NCBI RefSeq assembly: GCF_014898815.1
Contig: NW_026515545.1
Coordinates: 620,001-684,000, forward strand
Reading direction: 5' to 3'
Length of the DNA: 64,000 bases
Source: Panonychus citri
Taxonomy: Eukaryota; Arthropoda; Arachnida; Trombidiformes; Tetranychidae
Below, piece by piece: positions 49,901 to 60,697 of the stretch (position 1 is its first letter; every line of letters starts with the position of its first letter). Made by a program: the position numbers and the translations under genes. The notes under the pieces are model-generated. The model was not told the origin of the DNA and did no database searches. It saw only the letters and a program-made list of their open reading frames with translations.

Positions 49901-50300
49901 TACCGTTATTGCTTGCATCTGATGAAGCGGCAGCAGATGATGATGAAGCGCTTCCACCATTTCCATTTCCAGCTCCTGAGTTACCGTTATTGCTTGCATC
50001 TGATGAAGCGGCAGCAGATGATGATGAACTACTTCCAGAACCTCCATAATTGTTGTCCATTTCAGAACCGAAGCCACCAAACATTGAACCTGCTGAAGCC
50101 ATTGAATCTGACATTGCCTTCATCGCAGAGTCCATGTCCAATTTCATTCCCATTCCATTTTCATAACTATCACCATAGCCATTTTGATCGTTTGATGAAT
50201 CTGCGTCAGAATTCGCTGTAACACTAGAACTCTGTGAGGCGTAGGAATAGTTGAATAGTAAAAAAAGTAAAACACTTAAGTTGATTAGTCTTAAAGCCAT
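46940..50300 (-). CDS. Silk-like secreted protein 1 (fibroin-like), frame disrupted in assembly
   Basis: Starts MALRLINLSVLLFLLFNY (signal peptide) at 50300 and ends with the tail GPLNGVTIKMPAAPMSAAS near 46940, matching silk-like gene 2. The body has many 81-bp units coding SDASNNGNSGAGNGNGGSA plus poly-Ser/Ala, six spacer blocks (KLDMDSAMKAMSDSMASAG / FGGFGSEMDNNYGG type; near 47480, 47900, 48405, 49130, 49635 and 50140) and, at the C-terminal end, three 78-bp units (SNTNGKGNSGSGNGN type). Composition (Ser, Ala, Gly, Asn) and the secretion signal suggest a fibre-forming protein of silk. As assembled, many 1-4-base deletions break the frame, for example near 47032, 47238, 47710, 48490 and 48710. 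All compared with gene 2 are losses, so consensus errors or pseudogenisation are both possible. Function inferred from composition. Confidence 0.75.
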
Positions 50301-50385
50301 TTCGTTAATTGTAACTTTTCAATTTCAATGTAATTGAATAGATGAGATGAGATAGTTGACTGATAATTCCTCTTAAAATCTATCG

Positions 50386-50394
50386 CTTTTTATA
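50386..50394 (-). promoter_or_regulatory. TATA box of silk-like gene 1
   Basis: Minus-strand TATAAAAAG, about 90 bp upstream of the start codon at 50300, identical in position to that of silk-like gene 2. Confidence 0.65.
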
Positions 50395-52512
50395 CTGAAA
50401 AAGTCTAGGTGTCGAACTTGCTCAAATAATATTTTAAATTCAAAGTCTCCATTGCAGCTAAGGAAACATAATTAACCTTTCAATAACATTTGTGTGCCTG
50501 TCTCAATAAGATAATTCTGATCAATGACTATTTTTACAATGACTCGTCCTCATTCACATTTGAAAAAGTTTATCAATACCGTTTATTGAAATACGGGGCG
50601 TAACGACCAAATATTCGTACTTTCGACTCTTTGCCCTTTCTAGGCTACTTATCAGGTCAGATTTTTTCCTCGATTCAACGGAGATGATGTCAAATTTTTG
50701 TTGTGTTCTGGTTTGGGACTTTTTCATCAGCCATTGATGAAAAGTGGCCTTTCAAAGTCGAAAATGATATATGATATGATGATATTTGGTTGTTAAGCCC
50801 TGTATATTCCAGTTAATTAGTTTGATTAATCAGTTCCATTTGGAAACGTGGTTAACATGAAAAGTGCCTTTTCAATATATTCCAAAGGCTTCTGAATAAA
50901 TATTTTTAGGATCATTCGTACACTTTCACATTTGGAAAAGGAAACGGAATCAGTTGGAAACGTGGTTAACAAGCGAGTAACCTTCCCAATATATTCCAAA
51001 GGCATCTGAATAAATATTCTCGAGTCATTTGATCTTCTACAATGATCATTCTATTGGTTTTAATGACCGAAAAATATTATTTTCTAAGATTAGGTTAGAA
51101 AGTTATTGATATTTGTATTGGTGAAACAAGATTAAATTCATGTTACAATATTTGATTGTGCTATTAATAGTAACATAAACAAGGTCGAAATTAATTGTTT
51201 GATTAGATCATATTTGAATTTCATTTTGATCTTCTTCATTATTATCGACTTGTCTTGACCATAAAAGATGGACGTCTAAATCGTGCAAAATGAATCACTG
51301 AAAATGTGGATGAAAACACAAAAAGTTATCGTAGTTGCATAGTAAACGAAAATTATTCAAACGGAATAATAAATATACATTTACCCACCACGTGATTAGA
51401 TCGAAAATTGAATGCATAGTTTTCGAAAGGTCACCTCTCAAAGCGGAAATGTTTTGTTGCAACGCCTGTACTAAAGAAAATTCTAAGCCATGCTTAGTCA
51501 AAAGCGTAGCCGAAAATACTAGTACCTTTCTAAAATATTAATAATTTTATTAATTTCGTTCACTCATCTCCCTATGATTCTTTCCACATTTCCCAAAGAT
51601 GCTCACTCTTCAAATCCCACGAATGTATTAATAGTTCAAAATACACGTGTAAACTTGTTCATTTAAAGATAATCATAAGATAATTATTTCATTAATAGCA
51701 ATTTTATGCCAAACATCAGAAAACAAGCTCTTCTCAATCGGTGTTGTAAAAGAGCGGAAATAATTCGAAACAATTTCTATCGATATTCATTTGATTTTCA
51801 TCTCAAGAAACAACAATTTTCACTTCATTGTCCTTCTCTATTTTTTTATTTAGTAATCACATTTTTTCTCAGTTTCGCAATCAATAGAAAAGCAAGATAA
51901 ATAGAATGGACAATCACCTCAGAAAAACTAGACCACTTCGATATAAAAATATTTATAATTAGATAAGTCTCAAGTTTACTTACAGCAATCAATTAATACC
52001 ATGCGTGACAAAAGTTTAGGAATTGAGTGAAATCTTGTCTAATTTACGAATGAATCGAATGAATTATTTTCATAACAATTTTCTTGTATCATCTAACTTT
52101 TAATAAGGAACAATTGGTAAATATTTATATTCATGTATATGAATGCACATTAGGTGAATAATACAATTATCTCTGTATTGGGAGAAGGTAATTTTCATGA
52201 TTATTTCTCTCTCGTTATTTACCACCATAATAAAGGTGGTCAAATGTCTAATTCCAATTGGATACCAGATATTGTTGTTTATTTTATTTTTATATTGAGT
52301 ATTTTACACTATGCTTTTCCATATTCTGTTGGCAGAAATTCCCGAAGTAACAAGAGTTCATAATTGGAGCAGTAAAGAAACCAATTGAATAAGTTTAGGA
52401 ATGAACTTATAATCGGCATTATAATGAACGTTCAATTGCTGTACAAATATTTCGCTGTAGTTGAAAGGTTAATTAAAGTTTCAGATTAAAGGAATAGTCA
52501 GTTGATAGTGAA

Positions 52513-52554
52513 TTAGGGTGCCATTAGCAATGGAAGGTTCTTATATGATCGGAA
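52513..52554 (-). pseudogene. Fragment of the last exon of an F-box/LRR gene
   Basis: The minus strand reads FRSYKNLPLLMAP and stop, identical to the last 13 codons of the gene at 58259-59820, then breaks off at the duplication junction. It shows that the duplication breakpoint fell inside the F-box gene. Confidence 0.85.
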
Positions 52555-52564
52555 ATAATTCGAA

Positions 52565-53674
52565 ACAATTAACAGTTAATAAACTAGCAAGACTTCAAAA
52601 GATAAAGACAAATTTTTGCCAAGAGTACGATTGTTGATGATTTTCATTGTGCACATTGAGAAAATGTTTCAAACATTACTCTTTCATCTCCATGAAAGAC
52701 TTGCTCTGTTGAATGAAGTTTATTATCAAGAAAAGTTCGAGTAACTCCCTCTATCTCGTGCTGATTTAGTCTACTTTTACAAATGAATCCAATTACTAAG
52801 CAAATAATGTATCAGTTATTTATTACAGCACTTGAATATCTAAACTTAAAGATCGGACAAGAAGAAACACTTTTGCGTGGCCTAAATTTGGTTAGATTAA
52901 AATCAATGTAAATCAATAGGTTTACACAGAAAAGGTAATCTTTAGAAGAATAAAGTAGGTTAGTTTATTGGTGTAATGGTGCCTTTTTTTCTTTTTTAAT
53001 CAGTTTGAATAATTAATAAAATTTCAAAAATAATTCAATTTAATTGAATTTTCAGGGTCTCTGTATATCTAAAATCTTGTACACAAACAAATTATTATCT
53101 TTTTGCTTTATTGTTTATTAATAAAAGAATTTAAAAGAAAAATCTTTCAGCGATAATATGAATTTCTTATTCAATTTGTATCAATATTCACCCCAATCAG
53201 CAGAATGTGAAAAGTTAATCACCGATGTCTGATTTTCTTTAAAATTTTCAAAATATTTGAGATTAAAACAACACCAACAACAGTATATTTAGCAAACAAA
53301 CTCACGACACTAGGTGTAGGTGGAACCCACAGTGTTCGGGGAGACAGGGACCTCATTTTCTGACTTGTAAGCAGCATGAGCAGCCGAGAATGCATGAGCC
53401 GAAGATGATCAACAATCCTCCTCTGGAGGGGCTATAGCTGCGATTTTATCAAGGTACAAATAAATGGAAGGTGCTCAAATATTAGAAGCTATACTGAAGA
53501 GTGAATAATTTTCGAAGATAGTTGCATAGGCTATTTTTAATATTAAATCATAAAGTGAGTGTTACAGACGAATTGATTTGAGGAGTTAACATTTTTGCTA
53601 GATGACGCTGCAGTTGATGCTAAAGAACTTGTATTACTTCAATTTCAATGTCCTCTTTGCGAGCCTACAGAAAT
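52565..53674. other. 3' flank of silk-like gene 2
   Basis: No gene called. On the minus strand a 32-codon open stretch (53408-53310) reads SAHAFSAAHAAYKSENEVP and continues to a TAG; it follows an in-frame TGA. The matching stretch in unit 1 is broken by indels. Possibly a decayed terminal exon; too short to call. Confidence 0.4.
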
Positions 53675-56038
53675 TTATGACAACATTGAAGCTGCTGACA
53701 TAGGTGCGGCGGGCATCTTGATTGTAACTCCGTTTAAAGGTCCTGAATTACCATTATTCTTACGCTTTGACGTAGCAGTTGCAGCAGCTGATGACGATGC
53801 AGAGTTTCCATTTCCAGATCCTGAATTTCCTTTACCGTTGGTATTTGATGCACTGGTTGCAGCAGCTGATGACGATGCAGAGTTTCCATTTCCAGATCCT
53901 GAATTTCCTTTACCGTTGGTATTTGATGCACTGGTTGCAGCAGCTGATGACGATGCAGAGTTTCCATTTCCAGATCCTGAATTTCCTTTACCGTTGGTAT
54001 TTGATGCACTGGTTGCAGCAGCTGATGACGATGCAGAGTTTCCATTTCAGATCCTGAATTTCCTTTACCGTTGGTATTTGATGCACTGGTTGCAGCAGCT
54101 GATGACGATGCAGAGTTTCCATTTCCAGATCCTGAATTTCCTTTACCGTTGGTATTTGATGCACTGGTTGCAGCAGCTGATGACGATGCAGAGTTTCCAT
54201 TTCCAGATCCTGAATTTCCTTTACCGTTGGTATTTGATGCACTGGTTGCAGCAGCTGATGACGATGCAGAGTTTCCATTTCCAGATCCTGAATTTCCTTT
54301 ACCGTTGGTATTTGATGCACTGGTTGCAGCAGCTGATGACGATGCAGAGTTTCCATTTCCAGATCCTGAATTTCCTTTACCGTTGGTATTTGATGCACCG
54401 GTTGCAGCAGCTGATGACGATGCAGAGTTTCCATTTCCAGATCGTGAATTTCCTTTACCGTTGGTATTTGATGCACCGGTTGCAGCAGCTGATGACGATG
54501 CAGAGTTTCCATTTCCAGATCCTGAATTTCCTTTACCGTTGGTATTTGATGCACTGGTTGCAGCAGCTGATGACGATGCAGCGTTATCTGAAGCTCCATT
54601 TTTAGATCCTAAATTACCTTCATTTCTATGACCTGTTGAAGCAGCTGAAGCGCCAGCAGATGATGCTGCACGACTGCCATAACCTCCATAATTCTTGTCT
54701 TTTACAGAACTGAAACTTCCAAACATTGAACCTGCTGAAGCTATTGAATCTGACAGTGCTTTCGCTGCAGAGTTCATGTCCAATTCCATTCCCATTCCAT
54801 TCCCATAACCATTGCCATTTTGAGCGTTCGATGAAGCGTCAGCAGCTGCTGATGAAGCGCTTCCACCATTTCCATTTCCAGCTCCTGAGTTACCGTTATT
54901 GCTTGCATCTGATGAAGCGGCAGCAGATGATGATGAACTTCACCATTTCCATTTCCAGCTCCTGAGTTACCGTTATTGCTTGCATCTGATGAAGCGGCAG
55001 CGATGATGATGAAGCGCTTCCACCATTTCCATTTCCAGCTCCTGAGTTACCGTTATTGCTTGCATCTGATGAAGCGGCAGCAGATGATGATGAAGCGCTT
55101 CCACCATTTCCATTTCCAGCTCCTGAGTTACCGTTATTGCTTGCATCTGATGAAGCGGCAGCAGATGATGATGAAGCGCTTCCACCATTTCCATTTCCAG
55201 CTCCTGAGTTACCGTTATTGCTTGCATCTGATGAAGCGGCAGCAGATGATGATGAAGCGCTTCCACCATTTCCATTTCCAGCTCCTGAGTTACCGTTATT
55301 GCTTGCATCTGATGAAGCGGCAGCAGATGATGATGAACTACTTCCAGATCCTCCATAATTGTTGTCCATTTCAGAACCGAAGCCACCAAACATTGAACCT
55401 GCTGAAGCCATTGAATCTGACATTGCCTTCGCTGCAGATTTCATGTCCAATTCCATTTCCATTCCATTCCCATAACCATTGCCATTTTGAGCGTTCGATG
55501 AAGCGTCAGCAGCTGCTGATGAAGCGCTTCCACCATTTCCATTTCCAGCTCCTGAGTTACCGTTATTGCTTGCATCTGATGAAGCGTCAGCAGCTGCTGA
55601 TGAAGCGCTTCCACCATTTCCATTTCCAGCTCCTGAGTTACCGTTATTGCTTGCATCTGATGAAGCGGCAGCAGATGATGATGAAGCGCTTCCACCATTT
55701 CCATTTCCAGCTCCTGAGTTACCGTTATTGCTTGCATCTGATGAAGCGGCAGCAGATGATGATGAACTACTTCCAGAACCTCCATAATTGTTGTCCATTT
55801 CAGAACCGAAGCCACCAAACATTGAACCTGCTGAAGCCATTGAATCTGACATTGCCTTCATCGCAGAGTCCATGTCCAATTTCATTCCCATTCCATTTTC
55901 ATAACTATCACCATAGCCATTTTGATCGTTTGATGAATCTGCGTCAGAATTCGCTGTAACACTAGAACTCTGTGAGGCGTAGGAATAGTTGAATAGTAAA
56001 AAAAGTAAAACACTTAAGTTGATTAGTCTTAAAGCCAT
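53675..56038 (-). CDS. Silk-like secreted protein 2 (fibroin-like)
   Basis: About 787 codons from the ATG at 56038 to the TAA at 53675-53677, one exon. Signal peptide MALRLINLSVLLFLLFNYSY, then a short Asp/Asn region and three Met-containing spacer blocks (near 55875, 55445 and 54780), separated by nine 27-residue units (SDASNNGNSGAGNGNGGSA + Ser4-Ala3). Then come ten 26-residue units (TSASNTNGKGNSGSGNGN + Ala/Ser) and a unique tail GPLNGVTIKMPAAPMSAAS. The frame is open for the first ~340 residues. Short deletions near 54937, 54999 and 54047 break and then restore it, so the assembled sequence needs correction to read through. Expression is probably high and gland-specific, given the TATA box. 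Assignment to silk rests on composition, repeats and secretion signal. Confidence 0.82.
53760..54595 (-). repeat. 78-bp coding tandem repeat array in silk-like gene 2, about 10 copies
   Basis: GGTATTTGATGCA (plus strand) recurs every 78 bp from 53840 to 54541, one copy a base shorter. Silk-like gene 1 has only three (47099-47270). Units are nearly identical, which points to recent expansion or homogenisation. Confidence 0.95.
54880..55780 (-). repeat. 81-bp coding repeats with spacer in silk-like gene 2
   Basis: Nine 81-bp units marked by GCTTGCATCTGATGAAGC, in groups of six and three around a spacer block of about 180 bp. In gene 1 the same modules form higher-order blocks of roughly 500 bp (47500-50100). 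Confidence 0.93.
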
Positions 56039-58258
56039 TTCGTTAATTGTAACTTTTCAATTTCAATGTAATTGAATAGATGAGATGAGATAGTTGACTG
56101 ATAATTCCTCTTAAAATCTATCGCTTTTTATACTGAAAAAGTCTAGGTGTCGAACTTGCTCAAATAATATTTTAAATTCAAAGTCTCCATTGCAGCTAAG
56201 GAAACATAATTAACCTTTCAATAACATTTGTGTGCCTGTCTCAATAAGATAATTCTGATCAATGACTATTTTTACAATGACTCGTCCTCATTCACATTTG
56301 AAAAAGTTTATCAATACCGTTTATTGAAATACGGGGCGTAACGACCAAATATTCGTACTTTCGACTCTTTGCCCTTTCTAGGCTACTTATCAGGTCAGAT
56401 TTTTTCCTCGATTCAACGGAGATGATGTCAAATTTTTGTTGTGTTCTGGTTTGGGACTTTTTCATCAGCCATTGATGAAAAGTGGCCTTTCAAAGTCGAA
56501 AATGATATATGATATGATGATATTTGGTTGTTAAGCCCTGTATATTCCAGTTAATTAGTTTGATTAATCAGTTCCATTTGGAAACGTGGTTAACATGAAA
56601 AGTGCCTTTTCAATATATTCCAAAGGCTTCTGAATAAATATTTTTAGGATCATTCGTACACTTTCACATTTGGAAAAGGAAACGGAATCAGTTGGAAACG
56701 TGGTTAACAAGCGAGTAACCTTCCCAATATATTCCAAAGGCATCTGAATAAATATTCTCGAGTCATTTGATCTTCTACAATGATCATTCTATTGGTTTTA
56801 ATGACCGAAAAATATTATTTTCTAAGATTAGGTTAGAAAGTTATTGATATTTGTATTGGTGAAACAAGATTAAATTCATGTTACAATATTTGATTGTGCT
56901 ATTAATAGTAACATAAACAAGGTCGAAATTAATTGTTTGATTAGATCATATTTGAATTTCATTTTGATCTTCTTCATTATTATCGACTTGTCTTGACCAT
57001 GTAAAAGATGGACGTCTAAATCGTGCAAAATGAATCACTGAAAATGTGGATGAAAACACAAAAAAGTTATCGTAGTTGCATAGTAAACGAAAATTATTCA
57101 AACGGAATAATAAATATGCACATTTTACCCACCCACGTGATTAGATCGAAAATTGAATGCATAGTTTTCGAAAGGTCACCTCTCAAAAGCGGAAATGTTT
57201 TGTTGCAACGCCTGTACTAAAGAAAATTCTAAGCCATGCTTAGTCAAAAGCGTAGCCGAAAATACTAGTACCTTTCTAAAATATTAATAATTTTATTAAT
57301 TTCGTTCACTCATCTCCCTATGATTCTTTCCACATTTCCCAAAGATGCTCACTCTTCAAATCCCACGAATGTATTAATAGTTCAAAATACACGTGTAAAC
57401 TTGTTCATTTAAAGATAATCATAAGATAATTATTTCATTAATAGCAATTTTATGCCAAACATCAGAAAACAAGCTCTTCTCAATCGGTGTTGTAAAAGAG
57501 CGGAAATAATTCGAAACAATTTCTATCGATATTCATTTGATTTTCATCTCAAGAAACAACAATTTTCACTTCATTGTCCTTCTCTATTTTTTTATTTAGT
57601 AATCACATTTTTTCTCAGTTTCGCAATCAATAGAAAAGCAAGATAAATAGAATGGACAATCACCTCAGAAAAACTAGACCACTTCGATATAAAAATATTT
57701 ATAATTAGATAAGTCTCAAGTTTACTTACAGCAATCAATTAATACCATGCGTGACAAAAGTTTAGGAATTGAGTGAAATCTTGTCTAATTTACGAATGAA
57801 TCGAATGAATTATTTTCATAACAATTTTCTTGTATCATCTAACTTTTAATAAGGAACAATTGGTAAATATTTATATTCATGTATATGAATGCACATTAGG
57901 TGAATAATACAATTATCTCTGTATTGGGAGAAGGTAATTTTCATGATTATTTCTCTCTCGTTATTTACCACCATAATAAAGGTGGTCAAATGTCTAATTC
58001 CAATTGGATACCAGATATTGTTGTTTATTTTATTTTTATATTGAGTATTTTACACTATGCTTTTCCATATTCTGTTGGCAGAAATTCCCGAAGTAACAAG
58101 AGTTCATAATTGGAGCAGTAAAGAAACCAATTGAATAAGTTTAGGAATGAACTTATAATCGGCATTATAATGAACGTTCAATTGCTGTACAAATATTTCG
58201 CTGTAGTTGAAAGGTTAATTAAAGTTTCAGATTAAAAGAATAGTCAGTTGATAGTGAA
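56039..58258. other. 5' flank of silk-like gene 2 and 3' flank of F-box gene A
   Basis: Near-identical to 50301-52512. It includes the TATA box and, at 57905-58115, a copy of the dispersed repeat with an ACCACC/GGTGGT stem. No gene called. Confidence 0.6.
56124..56132 (-). promoter_or_regulatory. TATA box of silk-like gene 2
   Basis: Minus-strand TATAAAAAG about 90 bp upstream of the ATG at 56038. Confidence 0.65.
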
Positions 58259-59820
58259 TTAGGGTGCCATTAGCAATGGAAGGTTCTTATATGATCGGAA
58301 GAAACAATGTTTCATAAAATCAAGTCCATAACAAAAGCGATTCTTTTCATTGTCAATTTTAGGCCAATCTCCCGACTCCTGATTGTCACAATTATAATAA
58401 ATTGTAATATTCAGTCCTTTCAGATATTCACTTGATTTGTGAGTAACATTTGGTGATTGTCGACAGTCGAGTAGTTTTAATTTGGGTAACAATTGGACCA
58501 TTTGTTCAACGTGTAAATCGGAGATATCATTATTTCCTCTGAGAGCGAGATGTTTCAAGTTTGGAAATTTGGACAAAAGACTTCGCAACGAAGACCATTC
58601 TTGTGAATAATCACCTTCCATCTAAGAAAGTAGAGAGATAAATAATAATCAGTTTTCCATTAGAAAAGAGATATATTAAAGATGATTTTCTCCTTACGTA
58701 TTGGATAACTAAATCTCTTAGATTGAAGTTTTTTATCGATTCATTGACATAATAATCAATCGTTTCAGAATAGAAAAAAGCACTTTCTAATGCTGGACAA
58801 AAATCCATCAAATGAAATCCGGGGTAAATAAATGTACCATCATAGGAAGCGGAAGTTAACTCCAGTATCTTGAGATTTACTAGCAATGGTCCATTGTAGA
58901 AAACATCACCTAAACCTATTAAATCTATTTTGAACAAGATATAATCAACTTTTTTGGACAAATAAGAACGTTTTGATAGAATAAAAATATCTCGCTTCTT
59001 ACATTCGATATCAGTAATGTGAATTCTTAGAAGATTTTGATACTCTGTCGTGTATTCTTTCAAACGCGATAACAGAAAACTTCGAAAAAAGATTTGAAAG
59101 AAACTATCAGGATTATCAATCTCTTGAGAATCAATATTCATGGTAAATTGAGAGTCAACTTTAGCAAAACGCCAGCCCACTACTCCATTCTTTTCAAAAA
59201 AAGGTGGATAGATCAATGTACTTATTGATTGATTGGAATAGATAATTCTTTTGATTTTCTCATCGTCGATGACTCCTATTGCCGATGCAATATCTAAAAT
59301 CTTTCATAAATAAATAAGAAAATAAGATTATGTGATTAATAATTTATCTTTCCGATTTTGTTAAGATTTTAGTTGTAAAATTACCTGAAGATTTTGTAAA
59401 AGTTTATGTAAATTTGGTTCTAGTAAAACTAATGGATTGGTGATTCGAAGGATACTCGATGAATTATCAGTAGTCTTTTTTGCTGGATAATAAAGTAACC
59501 GAGAAAAAAGTTTCAATAGTTGATCGAAATGATAACATAATTAAAGTGTTGGTAAAAATTAAACAAAACTCACTTAGTAAACACTTTACTTTGTTAAGGT
59601 GATAAGATGTTAGGAAAGCCCATCTTGTACAAACTAAAATGTCAAATAAAATGTAGAGATTATTTCAATTGGATAAATTATAAATCACCAAAAGAATTGA
59701 CAATAAAAAAATAGAAAAAACTAATTGTTTACCTTTTGAACAATTTATGAAATCATCGAGACAATCAAAGTTTCCAAAAATGGTTAACAAACAATCATCA
59801 GGTAATTCATTTAGCAGCAT
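58259..59820 (-). CDS. F-box/leucine-rich-repeat-like protein A
   Basis: Five exons on the minus strand: 59820-59733, 59633-59574, 59482-59385, 59300-58698, 58621-58259; all GT-AG, 1212 nt, 403 residues. Exons 1-2 encode an F-box (MLLNELPDDCLLTIFGNF ... INCSKVCTRWAFLTSYHL), which normally binds Skp1 in SCF ubiquitin ligases. The C-terminal half has leucine-rich-repeat-like strands (LVNLKILELTSASYDG, LRSLLSKFPNLKHLALRG, LLPKLKLLDCRQSPN) that would bind a substrate. The C-terminus is FRSYKNLPLLMAP. The substrate is unknown. The gene is one of two tandem copies; a fragment of a third sits at 52513-52554. Frame and splice sites are intact, so it is likely functional. Confidence 0.85.
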
Positions 59821-60697
59821 GATTAGATCTTCATATTCTATGTTAATTGTTGAAGAAAAACAAAATATACAATAAACGCCAAATTAACTTATTAATTATA
59901 AATAATTAAAAACTCTTCTTTCACAAAAAAACAACAAATTAAATAAAATCAGCTGATCATTTGTAAACAAGGCCAAATGAGCGCGAGAGTCAAAATATTA
60001 TTAACATGAGATGAAAATAATTATTTTCATCTGTCAGATTATCTAAATTGATATTAATCATTTACTTACCATTAACTCATTACCATGATTAGCTACCTCA
60101 ATTTAATTGAGACCCCGAATGTTAATCCAAATTCAGAACAAGAGATTATAATTGATTGAATCAAATTCTAACCTTTAAGTTATTCAATTTCTCCATCAGA
60201 CTAAATATAATTTTTCAGTTGTAATCAGAAAATGTGAAAAAAGGAAAGTAATCTAATGTGGAGATTTCATTTTTCAGTTTCCAAGACTGGAGGGAATAAT
60301 AATATTGATTAATTGGTGGTCTTTCTTTCCTTCCCACCATCATTAAGATGGTTGAATCACTAATTCCAATTGGATACTTGGTATTATTGTCATGGTGCTT
60401 ATTTCATTTTTATATTGAATATTATCCACTATGCTTTTCCATATTCTGTTACGAGCTATCCAAGGAGTTTATAAAGTTCAAAGTTAAAGCAGTAAGATAG
60501 TCACTTGATTAAGTGTTAATTACTTGCAAAGATAATTATAATTAACCTACTGTTTACAAACTTTTGTTTTAACATTTATTGTACGCTGACTATTTATAAT
60601 CAGCATTATAATGAACGTTCAATTGCTGTACAAATATTTGTTTATTTTTAAAAGGTTAATTAGTTTTAAATTCAAATAATGGTCGGTTGATTGTAAA
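59821..60697. other. Spacer between F-box genes A and B
   Basis: Holds the gene A upstream region with a perfect 24-bp palindrome (60009-60032), then unrelated AT-rich DNA, a copy of the dispersed repeat (about 60240-60460) and the gene B 3' flank. No ORF of note. Confidence 0.6.
60009..60032. promoter_or_regulatory. 24-bp perfect palindrome upstream of F-box gene A
   Basis: Half-site AGATGAAAATAA followed by its exact reverse complement, 189 bp upstream of the start codon. The same palindrome lies at 62721-62744 upstream of gene B. Similarity between the two copies ends just beyond it. Confidence 0.55.

Larger units (their letters stand above)
45847..52554. repeat. Segmental tandem duplication, unit 1 (6.7 kb)
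   Basis: Starts at CAATTAACAGTTAATAAAC and ends in the last codons of an F-box gene fragment. It matches unit 2 (52565-58300) over the 3' flank, silk gene and 5' flank. Length difference comes from silk repeat copy number. Confidence 0.93.
50301..52564. other. 5' flank of silk-like gene 1
   Basis: Contains a TATA box and 5' leader next to the gene. Further out are two related blocks of about 100 bp around AATATATTCCAAAGGC (50877 and 50990). The region is nearly identical to 56039-58258 and partly to 63243-64000. Small ORFs (51706-51900, 52154-52363) are the same in both copies but have no recognisable domain and probably reflect duplicated non-coding DNA. Confidence 0.6.
52565..58300. repeat. 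Segmental tandem duplication, unit 2 (5.7 kb)
   Basis: Matches unit 1 from CAATTAACAGTTAATAAAC to the terminal codons of the F-box gene. It differs by silk repeat number and many short indels. Confidence 0.93.

Noticed and set aside
47000..50100. CRISPR-like or satellite array
   Set aside because: The 78- and 81-bp periodic units are codon-multiples inside a secreted-protein frame, in a eukaryotic genome; not a CRISPR array.
51706..51900. 64-codon ORF identical in both duplication units (57452-57646)
   Set aside because: Identity is explained by the recent duplication of the whole region, so it gives no evidence of coding selection.
53595..54605. Long plus-strand ORFs over the silk genes (also 49352-50221, 54976-55959 and 47812-48357)
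   Set aside because: They are mirror frames of the tandem repeats. The minus strand has the signal peptide, TATA box and unique C-terminal tail, so these are shadows.
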